Below, piece after piece: positions 60,401 through 62,974 of a stretch of 64,000 bases of DNA. The translations under genes and the position numbers were made by a program. Under the pieces are notes generated by a model, which was not told the origin of the DNA, did no database searches, and saw only the letters and a list, made by a program, of their open reading frames with translations. Every line of letters starts with the position of its first letter. Within the stretch, counting starts at the first letter, position 1. The stretch comes from Phoronis australis (Eukaryota; Phoronida; Phoronidae): contig NMRA01000023.1 in assembly GCA_002633005.1 (NCBI GenBank), positions 546,621 through 610,620 on the forward strand, given 5' to 3'.

Positions 60401-62974
60401 TTTATGGGAAACTCAATGTCAAAACACACCTGTCGTAAACTGACAAAAACTCAGATCTATTACCCCTTCCCATTGTGTCCGTCGTGCAAGTGGTCTGGCC
60501 ACAAAAATGCTAGCAAAAATACCAGCACTTTTGGGGTAAGTGAAACCACCAGCAAAGCACAAGTGATACTAGTAACCATTCACGAGGCTGGTGTTGACAT
60601 TTTTCAAGAGTCCTACATCACCTTAACTTTCAATTTCTACAGTGTAGCTGTTAATAAATTCTTTGAGTAAAACGTAGAACACTTTCACAAGGTGTCATGG
60701 TTGCCATTCCTTACGCTCCTAGCCTAGTTGGCACATTCCCAACCAAACAGATGGCGCCCTCAGTAGAACGCAACGGGAGACTCCAGCAACACAACCCTCA
60801 TTGGATACAACATGTTTTAGTAATAATGACACAATTTTTCTGCTACTGACGAAAATACCACTGTACGGGTGTGCCCATCGCAACGTACTCCACAACTTGT
60901 TCCTGTTTGCAGGCACTTGCAACACTTTTGAATGAGCCCTCGCACATCTGAAAGGCTCCCCTGACACATTTTGGTTTTACAGAGAAAACTGCATCAACAG
61001 CACAACATTGTTGAACCTCTTTTCGACGCTCTCCAATTTCCCAGTTGTAGCCAGAACTAAACCAACTGTTACCAATGATATGCGTCTTCATATTTTACAT
61101 GCACGTTTTCCAGTTGTGTGGGGTCCTTAATAACACAACTTTCTCGTTCTCAACCAATTACAACTCTGCAAGCCACTGAAGAGACAGCAGGTGCTACCTC
61201 TTTAACTCAGCATGAGTGATATTGAGGTGCACTTTGAACTTCAGGCGAACATCACACAAGTTTGCTGGATAACATCAATATGATACAACCATGCAACACT
61301 ACTAGCCAACAAAATCAAAATTCGAAATAATTCACATTGACAGTAATTGGATGACCAGATGTCACCAACGGAACTTATGAAAAACACCAGACAATATGAC
61401 ACCACACCTTTCAGTTACTCATAGCTGGAAAGCTCTTCACCTTTCATATAGTAGTTGAACTGTGAATCCGGTCACTTAAAACAACACAGGGATGCCTATC
61501 TGTGTTGCCCCCAAATTAATACCTTATATCTAGTCTAGTAGACTCCAACACATTGAGTCAACTTAGACAGGGAAGATGCTGGCAAAAAATAAATCCCCAT
61601 ACTTGGAGAAGCTGGCAAATTTCTGACCTCCTATTAGCTTGCTTTAAGGAAAGAATTTAAAGAAGTGAAATTTTGATGGCTCTTAACAAAGGCATTATTT
61701 GCTTAAAAGCTTCCTGTTTGTGACAGTTACTGTCTCAGCTGAGGTCAGAAATCAGCCTAGTGATCTGAGCGTAGGAACCATTATCAACAACCCCTTTCAG
61801 TGGTTGCCGATTTTGAAAACCAGTTTCATCCACTGAATAACGGGTTATTCAGTGATTGCCTGGTTCTGAACACAAGGTTCTTCTGAAAGCGACTACTGCT
61901 ACATGTTCTCAAACAATGCAAAGTAATGATGCGTGTTCAATCAGCTAGTCACCCACAAACTGAGATTACTGTTCTGTACGTAAAACACGAGGGCAACAAT
62001 TGCGTAAGTAATCACACACTTTCTAAGCAGTTTCACTCCTCGACAAGCATTACACCATAGGAGCATACTTCTAGTACACACCATCAGTAAAGAAGGGAGT
62101 ATTGCGTATGCCATTACATAATCACTAGAGGTTTGCAATCAAGACACTACATGGCGCGTGTGATTACCTGCTGCTTGACCTTCCATTAGGGTAACACAAT
62201 GAATGACCCTGATTGAAGGTCAAGCAGCAGCCAAACGCAGCTCTCGATGAAGCAAAATTTGCAGAAAATCTTCTGGTGTATATGACATTATTAAGACATG
62301 GGCACTGGTCAGATATAGCAGTCCTGGATTTAGAGAACCAAGCAATCACTGAATATCAGGGCCATTATTCAGTGGATGAAACCAGTTCTCTGTAAACCAG
62401 GGGGCACTAGTAATGTTCGTGCTGTCATCTAACTGAGCATGTGCCAATGTGCCACTAAATTTTCTGAGTGAAGAATGACACACAATGCACTGTGTTGTAT
62501 CACGAAACTTTTGGTTGCGTTGGTTTATAAAGCTTGCATAAATCGTTTACCAATGAGAAATTGGCCAAGTAGTTTGGAGTTAGGGCACTTCATTAACTCA
62601 CACCCCGTCCTCGTCCACTGTTGACGTTGTGAACATGTGGATTTTTCTACAACTGCCTGGAGATCAGATTGACTAAAGCATGGCGTGCTACTGATGTGAG
62701 AAAGTAAATACAGAGAGTCTGAAAGAGGACACAGCTCAAGAAAATATGAACGTCAATGAACGAAACCATGTCCAGAGATTCACGGCCAACTTGACAGCTG
62801 TCGACTCGAATGAACGGCCTTGAGTTGAACTTGAATGAGGGGCCTGATCAATGAGTCGCCGAAACGCGTGTCAAGTGTACAATGGCTAAGTTATAGAAAT
62901 CGGGCTGCATTTTACTCACGTTCTTTCTCATGATCATATCCGATCACAACGAAGTAGTCGGCCAAGCGAGACAT
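214..62974 (-). CDS. Sbf: Sbf (SBF1/SBF2, MTMR5/13 family) gene, 30 coding exons in window, 3' end missing
   Basis: Minus-strand gene for a SET-binding factor: a DENN-domain Rab exchange factor fused to a catalytically inactive myotubularin-related phosphatase. In the family (known) it binds the active phosphatase MTMR2, acts on endosomes and phosphoinositides, and has GEF activity reported for Rab21 (fly) and Rab28 (human); loss in people causes Charcot-Marie-Tooth 4B2/4B3. Exons in order: 62920-62974, 35186-35271, 34487-34744, 32246-32348, 31345-31461, 30017-30149, 29533-29641, 28932-29045, 28061-28138, 27276-27389, 26590-26718, 24171-24269, 23619-23770, 20480-20645, 19858-20007, 19437-19505, 18696-18881, 18005-18154, 17200-17393, 15572-15738, 15109-15182, 14520-14715, 13066-13199, 12126-12301, 11012-11214, 8678-8749 (probable cassette), 5744-5927, 4268-4348, 1513-1628, 214-465. 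All borders are GT-AG and phases join without a frameshift, giving ~1372 residues: DENN ~1-460, SBF2 region ~530-755, GRAM ~880-1070, start of myotubularin-like domain from ~1162. The start is supported by an in-frame upstream TGA at 63011-63013 and a purine at -3. One SBF gene is usual in invertebrates, so SBF1 versus SBF2 is not meaningful here. Confidence 0.95.
466..1512. other. Sbf intron 29, nothing recognised
   Basis: About 1 kb of AT-rich sequence between exons 30 and 29. No exon-like block, LINE fragment or tandem array was seen. Confidence 0.7.
1513..1628 (-). CDS. Sbf: Sbf exon 29 (myotubularin-like domain)
   Basis: Phase 2 to 1, 39 codons. Encodes [20 protein letters not shown], then [17 protein letters not shown], matching human L-P-V-V-C-W-x-x-x-R-S..L-L-R-S-G-G-F-H. 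Acceptor is GGTAG; donor GTGAGT at 1512. Confidence 0.95.
1629..4267. other. Sbf intron 28, mostly unassigned
   Basis: 2.6 kb intron. It holds several short open frames on both strands (for example an Asp-rich plus-strand stretch around 2880-3024) that resemble no family I recognise and have no splice support. Decayed repeat sequence is possible. Confidence 0.5.
4268..4348 (-). CDS. Sbf: Sbf exon 28 (myotubularin-like domain)
   Basis: Phase 2 to 2, 27 codons. Encodes [20 protein letters not shown] and ARTHRQYR, equal to human S-Y-P-G-L-L-V-V-P-Q-x-V-Q-D. Acceptor TTGCAG, donor GTACAG at 4267. Confidence 0.95.
5025..5062. other. assembly gap (38 N)
   Basis: Run of 38 N immediately before a tandem repeat, suggesting that the assembler could not resolve the array. 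Confidence 0.95.
5083..5182. repeat. 60-bp tandem repeat, 2 visible copies
   Basis: Two copies of a unit containing TCCGAGCCACTGG...AGGATAAC, offset by 60 bases, directly beside the N gap. The array probably continues into the gap. Confidence 0.6.
5744..5927 (-). CDS. Sbf: Sbf exon 27 (myotubularin-like domain begins)
   Basis: Phase 1 to 2, ~61 codons. Contains [18 protein letters not shown] and [14 protein letters not shown], the family motif [11 protein letters not shown] followed by the first strand of the pseudophosphatase domain. Acceptor TTGCAG, donor GTGAGA. Confidence 0.95.
5928..8677. other. Sbf intron 26, nothing firm
   Basis: 2.75 kb without recognised exon or mobile element. The sequence around 7300-7860 has many AAGCTTG words and a perfect 16-bp palindrome at 7715-7730 (ATTCCAAGCTTGGAAT). 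Confidence 0.55.
8678..8749 (-). CDS. Sbf: probable Sbf exon 26, 72-nt cassette exon
   Basis: A 72-nt block with a strong acceptor (TTCTTTTCAG) and donor GTTTGT, exactly phase 1 to phase 1, so it can be included or skipped without changing frame. If included it adds 24 residues ending [12 protein letters not shown], which resembles the acidic human stretch V-S-V-S-D-E-S-E-L-P-T-S-T-T just before the phosphatase domain. Both joins (25 to 26 to 27, and 25 to 27) are open. No transcript evidence is available here. Confidence 0.6.
9306..9560. repeat. 64-bp tandem repeat, 4 copies
   Basis: Four head-to-tail copies starting GATGTCCATGTCAACT at 9306, 9370, 9434 and 9498. Copies 2 and 3 are nearly identical; copy 1 and the end of copy 4 have diverged. 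Period exactly 64. Confidence 0.9.
10540..11010. repeat. imperfect repeats carrying copies of the exon 25 donor region
   Basis: The intronic sequence just after exon 25 (CACCTATCACATGAGTGACA ... TTACTGG on the plus strand) recurs near 10870-10910 and 10530-10567. On the minus strand each copy carries a consensus donor (GTGAGT). Between them are ~27-30 bp repeats of CACTAGCTCCACC. Confidence 0.65.
11012..11214 (-). CDS. Sbf: Sbf exon 25 (basic and Ser-rich linker)
   Basis: Phase 2 to 1, residues ~1070-1137. A basic start ([15 protein letters not shown]) resembles the K/R-rich SBF segment after GRAM, followed by a Ser/Asp-rich phosphorylation-prone stretch ([20 protein letters not shown]). Donor GTAAGT at 11011; similar donors recur downstream. 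Confidence 0.92.
11825..12125. repeat. pyrimidine-rich minisatellite abutting the exon 24 donor
   Basis: Five or six imperfect 45-60 bp units of the type CCTACCAACCCCTCCT...CACTTCCTGTTACC, running up to the exon 24 donor. The core CTTCCTGTTAC, repeated inside units, is the complement of the donor itself (GTAACAGGAAG). Confidence 0.75.
12126..12301 (-). CDS. Sbf: Sbf exon 24 (end of GRAM)
   Basis: Phase 0 to 2, residues ~1012-1069. Begins [20 protein letters not shown], then [15 protein letters not shown] and a charged DHKSKEKQ tail. The donor GTAACA (12125) lies at the edge of a pyrimidine-rich minisatellite whose units repeat the donor sequence. Confidence 0.95.
12302..13065. other. Sbf intron 23, nothing recognised
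   Basis: About 760 bases with no recognised feature. Confidence 0.65.
13066..13199 (-). CDS. Sbf: Sbf exon 23 (GRAM domain)
   Basis: Phase 1 to 0, residues ~967-1011. Contains [20 protein letters not shown], equivalent to human V-V-R-S-F-P-I-A-S-I-T-K-E-K-K, and ends at IRSNTFQ. Acceptor TTTCAG, donor GTAAGT. Confidence 0.96.
13200..14519. other. Sbf intron 22, nothing firm
   Basis: 1.3 kb without recognised exon or element. Donor-like words (complement of GGTAATG) recur at ~14206 and ~14471, in addition to the real one at 14519. Confidence 0.6.
14520..14715 (-). CDS. Sbf: Sbf exon 22 (GRAM domain)
   Basis: Phase 0 to 1, residues ~902-966. Encodes [20 protein letters not shown], then [12 protein letters not shown] and [20 protein letters not shown]: the first strands of the GRAM/PH-like fold, which in myotubularins binds phosphoinositides. 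Near-identity to vertebrate SBF makes this the strongest single identification. Confidence 0.97.
15109..15182 (-). CDS. Sbf: Sbf exon 21
   Basis: Short exon, phase 1 to 0, residues ~877-901: [20 protein letters not shown] then IQK. Identical in layout to vertebrate SBF, where this segment leads into the GRAM domain. Confidence 0.95.
15572..15738 (-). CDS. Sbf: Sbf exon 20
   Basis: Phase 2 to 1, residues ~821-876. Contains [11 protein letters not shown] (human E-S-Y-D-T-E-S-G-F-E-D) and [18 protein letters not shown], then [10 protein letters not shown], the conserved region before the GRAM domain. Confidence 0.96.
15739..17199. other. Sbf intron 19, nothing recognised
   Basis: 1.46 kb AT-rich intron; no repeat, motif or alternative exon identified. 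Confidence 0.65.
17200..17393 (-). CDS. Sbf: Sbf exon 19
   Basis: Phase 0 to 2, residues ~757-820. Encodes [20 protein letters not shown], then [20 protein letters not shown], and a Ser/Asn-rich end ([10 protein letters not shown]). The donor at 17199 (GTACAG) is chosen because it alone joins exon 20 in frame and restores the family sequence; a near-identical GTACAG lies 10 bases further on (17189). Confidence 0.92.
17621..17856. mobile_element. MITE-like element with ~20 bp terminal inverted repeats
   Basis: A perfect 12-bp inverted repeat TGCGCGCACCCA (17630-17641) / TGGGTGCGCGCA (17836-17847) extends imperfectly outward (GTGTCAACC versus GGTCAACAC). The ~235-bp element has no coding capacity and lies in Sbf intron 18. 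Superfamily is unknown; no convincing target duplication was seen. Confidence 0.6.
18005..18154 (-). CDS. Sbf: Sbf exon 18
   Basis: 50 codons, phase 0. First half ([13 protein letters not shown]...) is a variable linker with the basic MLKRRS; the second half ends [12 protein letters not shown], matching human M-D-L-A-A-E-Q. Acceptor TTGCAG, donor GTAGGC. Confidence 0.93.
18696..18881 (-). CDS. Sbf: Sbf exon 17 (SBF2 region)
   Basis: 62 codons, phase 0. Encodes [20 protein letters not shown], then [20 protein letters not shown], closely matching the SBF helical repeat region. It ends in a Ser-rich tail; the donor GTGAGT is at 18695. Confidence 0.96.
19437..19505 (-). CDS. Sbf: Sbf exon 16 (SBF2 region, 69 nt)
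   Basis: Small exon of 23 codons: [20 protein letters not shown] followed by FCR, corresponding to human E-Y-N-I-A-A-A-L-L-P-L-T-S-A-F-Y-R. Acceptor TTTACAG, donor GTGGGT at 19436. Phase 0 on both sides. Confidence 0.94.
19858..20007 (-). CDS. Sbf: Sbf exon 15 (SBF2 region)
   Basis: 50 codons, phase 0. Encodes [20 protein letters not shown], then [20 protein letters not shown]; matches the human block containing A-A-L-R-A-L-K-G-K-A-A-R and L-D-H-Q-Q-F-D. Confidence 0.96.
20480..20645 (-). CDS. Sbf: Sbf exon 14 (SBF2 region begins)
   Basis: Phase 2 to 0, residues ~516-571. A poorly conserved [10 protein letters not shown] stretch is followed by [19 protein letters not shown], diagnostic of SBF proteins. 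The acceptor is GCTAG after an A/T tract; donor GTGAAC at 20479. Confidence 0.95.
22397..22471. repeat. 15-bp imperfect tandem repeat, 5 copies
   Basis: Five units around the consensus TATAATTTTCCATGA, each 15 bases, with 3-6 differences between units. Because 15 is a multiple of 3 it generates a spurious pentapeptide repeat on the minus strand. Confidence 0.7.
22992..23484. mobile_element. non-autonomous DNA transposon (hAT-like termini)
   Basis: Terminal inverted repeats CAGGGCTTGGAAT at the left and ATTCCAAGCCCTG at the right, flanked on both sides by ATAAAT (22986-22991 and 23485-23490), a candidate target duplication. The 493-bp interior has poly-A and CGCGGAAA-type repeats but no transposase. 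CAGGG ends suggest hAT, though hAT normally makes 8-bp duplications. Confidence 0.7.
23619..23770 (-). CDS. Sbf: Sbf exon 13 (post-DENN linker)
   Basis: Phase 0 to 2, residues ~466-515. Begins [20 protein letters not shown], aligning with human E-N-P-N-P..Q-K-V-P-R-P-T-E-G, then [18 protein letters not shown]. The last codon is completed (Lys) by exon 14. Confidence 0.95.
24171..24269 (-). CDS. Sbf: Sbf exon 12 (end of dDENN)
   Basis: 33 codons, phase 0. Encodes [20 protein letters not shown] and [12 protein letters not shown], the predicted helix closing the DENN module. Donor GTGAGT at 24170. Confidence 0.94.
24840..25325 (+). mobile_element. LINE (CR1/L2/jockey-like) reverse transcriptase C-terminal fragment
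   Basis: An intact 150-codon frame (24870-25322) encodes the region after the RT domain of a non-LTR retrotransposon. It shows [11 protein letters not shown] upstream, then [16 protein letters not shown] and [11 protein letters not shown], then a helical tail. The family pattern is H-x-L-x-I-E-x-G-R ... C-x-x-C ... E-D-E-x-H-F-x-x-x-C; here the first Cys pair is altered (RVCCF). It lies in Sbf intron 11, antisense to the gene, is 5' truncated and presumably dead. Confidence 0.75.
25326..26589. other. remainder of Sbf intron 11, nothing recognised
   Basis: Sequence between the LINE fragment and exon 11 with no recognised element. Confidence 0.6.
26590..26718 (-). CDS. Sbf: Sbf exon 11 (dDENN)
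   Basis: 43 codons, phase 0. Encodes [20 protein letters not shown], then [14 protein letters not shown], matching the family motif E-R-G-P-P-Y-R-x-C-D-x-F-D-E. Acceptor GTGACAG, donor GTAAGT. Confidence 0.96.
27276..27389 (-). CDS. Sbf: Sbf exon 10 (dDENN begins)
   Basis: 38 codons, phase 0. Encodes [20 protein letters not shown], then [14 protein letters not shown], almost identical to vertebrate SBF in this highly conserved helix pair. Confidence 0.96.
28061..28138 (-). CDS. Sbf: Sbf exon 9 (DENN linker)
   Basis: 26 codons, phase 0 to 0: [17 protein letters not shown] followed by a short Ser-rich piece ending SSML. Corresponds to the variable linker between cDENN and dDENN. Acceptor TTCCAG, donor GTAAGA. 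Confidence 0.92.
28932..29045 (-). CDS. Sbf: Sbf exon 8 (end of cDENN)
   Basis: 38 codons, phase 0. Encodes [18 protein letters not shown], then [15 protein letters not shown]. The donor is the weak GTATCA at 28931; the frame stays open past it for a few codons but the family alignment and the next exon support this end. Confidence 0.91.
29533..29641 (-). CDS. Sbf: Sbf exon 7 (cDENN)
   Basis: Phase 2 to 0, residues ~251-287. Encodes [20 protein letters not shown] and [16 protein letters not shown], the conserved P-I-L-P-A-x-L-L-E-V-L block. The first ~50 bases of this exon plus its acceptor have a decayed duplicate ~117 bp upstream (29718-29850). Confidence 0.95.
29718..29850 (-). pseudogene. 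decayed duplicate of the Sbf exon 7 start and its acceptor
   Basis: TTGTTGAGGACCTCTAGTA... at 29721 and ACTGAAAGGTCACAGGAGCA at 29758 repeat the exon 7 5' end (29591-29641) and its upstream intron (29641-29700), with ~13 bases deleted in the exon part. The acceptor (CTTTCAG) is intact on the minus strand, but the copied exon piece is frameshifted and soon meets a stop. Confidence 0.75.
30017..30149 (-). CDS. Sbf: Sbf exon 6 (cDENN core)
   Basis: Phase 1 to 2, residues ~207-250. Encodes [19 protein letters not shown] then [20 protein letters not shown], the DENN core strand/helix in which the segment K-V-L-F-H-S is the most conserved part of the family. Confidence 0.96.
30358..30591. repeat. 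18-bp minisatellite, 13 copies
   Basis: Exactly 234 bases = 13 x 18 of GTTATGCAGTACCTCATT. All internal copies are identical; the first has one change (GTAG for GCAG) and the last ends in C. It lies in Sbf intron 5, ~210 bases upstream of exon 6. Open frames on both strands here are a by-product of the 18-base period. Confidence 0.97.
30944..31131. repeat. 61-bp tandem repeat, 3 copies
   Basis: Units containing CATTCTGAGATATGAT...AAAAGTCAGACATTTGG...GTAGGGTCCTACATAA start about 61 bases apart. The third is diverged. In Sbf intron 5. Confidence 0.85.
31345..31461 (-). CDS. Sbf: Sbf exon 5 (cDENN)
   Basis: Phase 1 to 1, residues ~168-206. Contains [17 protein letters not shown] and VAMMFQQLG, the conserved cDENN block (human S-L-G-A-G-D-R-Q ... 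L-F-Q-Q-L-G). Donor GTGAGT at 31344. Confidence 0.95.
31462..32245. other. Sbf intron 4, nothing recognised
   Basis: About 780 bases without recognised feature. Confidence 0.65.
32246..32348 (-). CDS. Sbf: Sbf exon 4 (cDENN begins)
   Basis: Acceptor TTTCAG, donor GTGAGT at 32245; phase 0 to 1, residues ~134-167. Encodes [13 protein letters not shown] followed by [18 protein letters not shown], matching the start of the core DENN domain. On the plus strand the donor end overlaps a CTCF-like site (CCAGCAGGGGGCACT, 32245-32259). Confidence 0.94.
32349..34486. other. Sbf intron 3, one unexplained open frame
   Basis: 2.1 kb intron. Nothing is recognised except a plus-strand 103-codon frame at 32772-33083, listed separately. 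Confidence 0.6.
32772..33083 (+). other. unidentified 103-codon open frame, possibly repeat-derived
   Basis: Antisense to Sbf within intron 3. It contains the ordered-looking segments [17 protein letters not shown] and [13 protein letters not shown] do not recognise a family, and there is no splice or promoter support. It could be a fragment of an uncharacterised repeat or chance. Confidence 0.25.
34487..34744 (-). CDS. Sbf: Sbf exon 3 (uDENN, largest DENN exon)
   Basis: 86 codons, phase 0 to 0, residues ~48-133. Starts with FCQPAGWSL and runs through [19 protein letters not shown], an acidic insert (DDEDGDEQE) and [19 protein letters not shown], all canonical SBF uDENN landmarks. The acceptor region is duplicated several times just upstream (see the 34725-34960 repeat). 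The open frame runs on into the intron at both ends, so the borders were set from the protein family and the GT-AG sites. Confidence 0.94.
34725..34960. repeat. ~66-bp repeats duplicating the exon 3 acceptor region
   Basis: The block CCATCCTGCTGGCTGACAGA plus the following intron (from 34726) recurs at 34792 with few changes, and in weaker form near 34855 and 34915. On the minus strand the second copy keeps CTTTAG followed by TTCTGTCTACCAGCAGGATG, so it is an almost perfect decoy acceptor 66 bases upstream of the real one. Confidence 0.8.
35186..35271 (-). CDS. Sbf: Sbf exon 2 (uDENN)
   Basis: Acceptor TTGCAG, donor GTAAGT at 35185. Begins in phase 1 (Arg codon split with exon 1) and ends in phase 0. 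Encodes ~residues 19-47 including [16 protein letters not shown], the hallmark uDENN segment (human K-I-I-Q-R-F-P-Q-K-D-W). Confidence 0.95.
35272..36484. other. intron 1 segment, nothing recognised
   Basis: No repeats or motifs identified besides a weak CTCF-like word (ACAGGGGGCAGTAA) near 36169. Confidence 0.55.
36485..37740 (+). mobile_element. HINE-like repeat copy I (3' end missing)
   Basis: Starts ACAAGAGCAACGCGGAGCAT, as in copies II and IV. It continues as ~148-bp monomers whose CTCF-like words start near 36573, 36718 (decayed), 36865, 37013, 37156, 37301, 37450 and 37584. The 3' microsatellite and terminal hairpin are absent and the last ~150 bases are decayed. No coding capacity. 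Confidence 0.85.
37741..39370. other. intron 1 segment, nothing recognised
   Basis: No repeat or gene identified; AT-rich. Confidence 0.55.
39371..39670 (+). repeat. interspersed repeat, copy 1 (palindrome-rich family)
   Basis: Shares AGGTGGATTTAAC and GCCAACAGCGGGCAGTGACT ... AATTATTATTTTGGTGGT with the inverted copy at 48219-48440, and the GAAGTTAAC/GTTAACTTC words with 49745-50580. Likely a non-autonomous DNA transposon; the ends are not resolved. Confidence 0.5.
39671..45459. other. intron 1 segment, little recognised
   Basis: About 5.8 kb of unassigned AT-rich sequence. Noted: a 25-bp perfect direct duplication at 43816-43865 (CAGAAACAAACCCAAGCTAC...) and a repeated GCTACAGAATCCGTAG word near 41639 and 41708. 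Confidence 0.5.
43816..43865. repeat. 25-bp perfect direct duplication
   Basis: CAGAAACAAACCCAAGCTAC plus five bases, present twice head to tail (43816 and 43841). Confidence 0.9.
45460..45790 (-). mobile_element. tRNA-derived SINE
   Basis: On the minus strand, a tRNA-like head has an A box TGGCTCAGTGG (45769-45779, a perfect fit to TRGYNNARNNG) and a B box GGTTCGAATCG (45726-45736, one base off), 32 bases apart. The acceptor-like ends pair imperfectly and the anticodon arm is not canonical, so it is not a working tRNA. The body downstream (to ~45460) is taken to be the SINE tail; that boundary is uncertain. Confidence 0.55.
45791..47814. other. intron 1 segment, nothing recognised
   Basis: No gene or repeat recognised in 2 kb. 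Confidence 0.5.
47815..48212. repeat. 41-bp tandem repeat, 10 copies
   Basis: Units like CTGAATATGGGCCCAGTTTG ATACCTATCAGTTCTTATCAA at strict 41-base spacing (TATGGGCCC-equivalent at 47821, 47862, 47903, 47944, 47985, 48026, 48067, 48108, 48149, 48190). Units differ by several bases and there is a higher-order similarity (unit 4 resembles unit 8, unit 5 resembles unit 9). Confidence 0.93.
48219..48440 (-). repeat. interspersed repeat, inverted copy 2
   Basis: Reverse complement of 39540-39670: GTTTAACCGCCAAAATAATA, then CCGTTGGCAAACGCAGGCAG, then GATGGCATCGAAGT. It contains its own 22-bp direct duplication (GAAGTCAAGTGTTCCCATTG...). Confidence 0.6.
48441..49740. other. intron 1 segment, nothing recognised
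   Basis: No element identified. GCATGGGCGATTAC-like words recur near 48510 and 49370. Confidence 0.5.
49745..50600. mobile_element. palindromic repeat interrupted by a LINE fragment
   Basis: Sequence on both sides of the LINE (49745-50015 and 50405-50600) carries the GAAGTTAAC / GTTAACTTCGG words and AAAAGGCC ends shared with 39371-39670. It suggests one host repeat split by a later LINE insertion. It includes a 27-nt near-perfect palindrome at 50525-50551. Confidence 0.45.
50020..50405 (-). mobile_element. RTE-clade LINE, 5'-truncated copy with short-repeat tail
   Basis: A minus-strand frame encodes the C-terminus of an RTE-type endonuclease-reverse transcriptase: [20 protein letters not shown], then [20 protein letters not shown] and [13 protein letters not shown], ending in a stop at 50039-50041. 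Immediately after the stop is an ACAAGGT-type short repeat tail (50021-50038), as expected for RTE elements. The frame is intact over ~120 codons, so the insertion is fairly young. Confidence 0.8.
50736..52936 (+). mobile_element. HINE-like repeat copy II, full length, 14 CTCF-like sites
   Basis: Begins ACAAGAGCAATGCGGAGCAT with the subterminal word ATGCGCCCAC. It then has ~15 monomers of ~148 bp and ends with a degraded GGAC microsatellite and the hairpin CCACATATAAATATGTGG (52913-52930). CTCF-like words start at 50825, 50970, 51105, 51266, 51409, 51553, 51706, 51850, 51997, 52154, 52299, 52448, 52609 and 52751. From 51105 they cycle through three monomer types (AGGAGGCGCCAC, AGGTGGCGCAAA, AGGGGGCACACC). 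No protein coded. Structure fits a non-autonomous Helentron (HINE), like bivalve 'pearl' elements. Confidence 0.85.
52937..53742. other. intron 1 segment between repeat copies, nothing recognised
   Basis: About 800 bases of unassigned sequence. Confidence 0.5.
53743..54795 (+). mobile_element. HINE-like repeat copy III, old and decayed
   Basis: Starts ACAAGAGCAAAGCAAAGCAT and the 5' word GCTTCTAGGGTTGTTTA is recognisable. Monomers are strongly diverged (CTCF-like remnants near 53862, 54193, 54324, 54449, 54684). It ends in GGTAGAGCAGTGGACAG without the 3' hairpin. Confidence 0.7.
54796..57338. other. intron 1 segment, nothing recognised
   Basis: 2.5 kb without recognised gene or repeat. Confidence 0.5.
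57339..57383. repeat. 15-bp tandem repeat, 3 copies
   Basis: ACTTACCCCACTCTT three times in a row. Each unit holds the complement of a donor-like GGGTAAGT. Too short to interpret. Confidence 0.85.
57384..58702. other. intron 1 segment, nothing recognised
   Basis: 1.3 kb without recognised element. Confidence 0.5.
58703..59893 (+). mobile_element. HINE-like repeat copy IV, both ends present, gap inside
   Basis: Starts ACAAGAGCAACGCAGAGCGT. The subterminal word ATGCGCCCACA (58727-58737) is matched in inverse by TGTGGGCGCAT at the 3' end (59883-59893). CTCF-like words lie at 58791, 59380, 59541 and 59687. The 3' end has a GGAC x5 microsatellite (59828-59848) and the hairpin CCACATATAAATATGTGG (59870-59887). 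A 474-base N gap removes the middle of the array. Confidence 0.87.
58891..59364. other. assembly gap (474 N)
   Basis: Run of N inside the tandem-monomer part of HINE-like copy IV. Protein frames crossing it are artefacts. Confidence 0.98.
59894..61790. other. intron 1 segment, nothing recognised
   Basis: 1.9 kb, no gene or element recognised. Confidence 0.5.
61791..61885 (-). repeat. palindrome-cored repeat, copy A
   Basis: Contains the hairpin CACTGAATAAC GG GTTATTCAGTG (11-bp stem). Its reverse complement matches the region at 62325-62400 (GCAATCACTGAAT ... ATTCAGTGGATGAAAC), so the two form an inverted pair ~0.5 kb apart. Confidence 0.65.
62168..62230. ncRNA. pre-miRNA-like hairpin (candidate only)
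   Basis: 63 nt: CTGCTGCTTGACCTTC (62168-62183) pairs perfectly with GAAGGTCAAGCAGCAG (62215-62230). Inside, after one mismatch, 8 more pairs form (one G-U) around a ~13-nt loop, giving a 24-bp near-perfect stem. It is in intron 1, 0.7 kb from exon 1. It could be a miRNA or siRNA hairpin, or simply the core of a small inverted-repeat element; the strand cannot be assigned. Confidence 0.35.
62325..62400 (+). repeat. palindrome-cored repeat, copy B
   Basis: Inverted partner of 61791-61885; its palindrome is less perfect (CACTGAATA ... ATTATTCAGTG). Confidence 0.6.
62920..62974 (-). CDS. Sbf: Sbf exon 1 (start codon, uDENN begins)
   Basis: ATG at 62974-62972; encodes [18 protein letters not shown], very close to the SBF N-terminus (M-A-R-L-A-D-Y-F). 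Donor GTGAGT starts at 62919, leaving phase 1. The next coding exon is 27.6 kb away, but the phase and the protein join fit exactly. An in-frame stop lies 39 nt upstream of the ATG, so this is the true start unless an unseen 5' exon is spliced in between. Confidence 0.93.

Larger units (their letters stand above)
35272..62919. other. Sbf intron 1 (27.6 kb, repeat-rich)
   Basis: Separates the 18-codon exon 1 from exon 2. It contains four HINE-like repeat copies, an RTE LINE fragment, a tRNA-derived SINE, the 41-bp array, palindromic repeats and a hairpin. Such a long first intron commonly holds regulatory DNA; no second gene was recognised in it. Confidence 0.85.
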
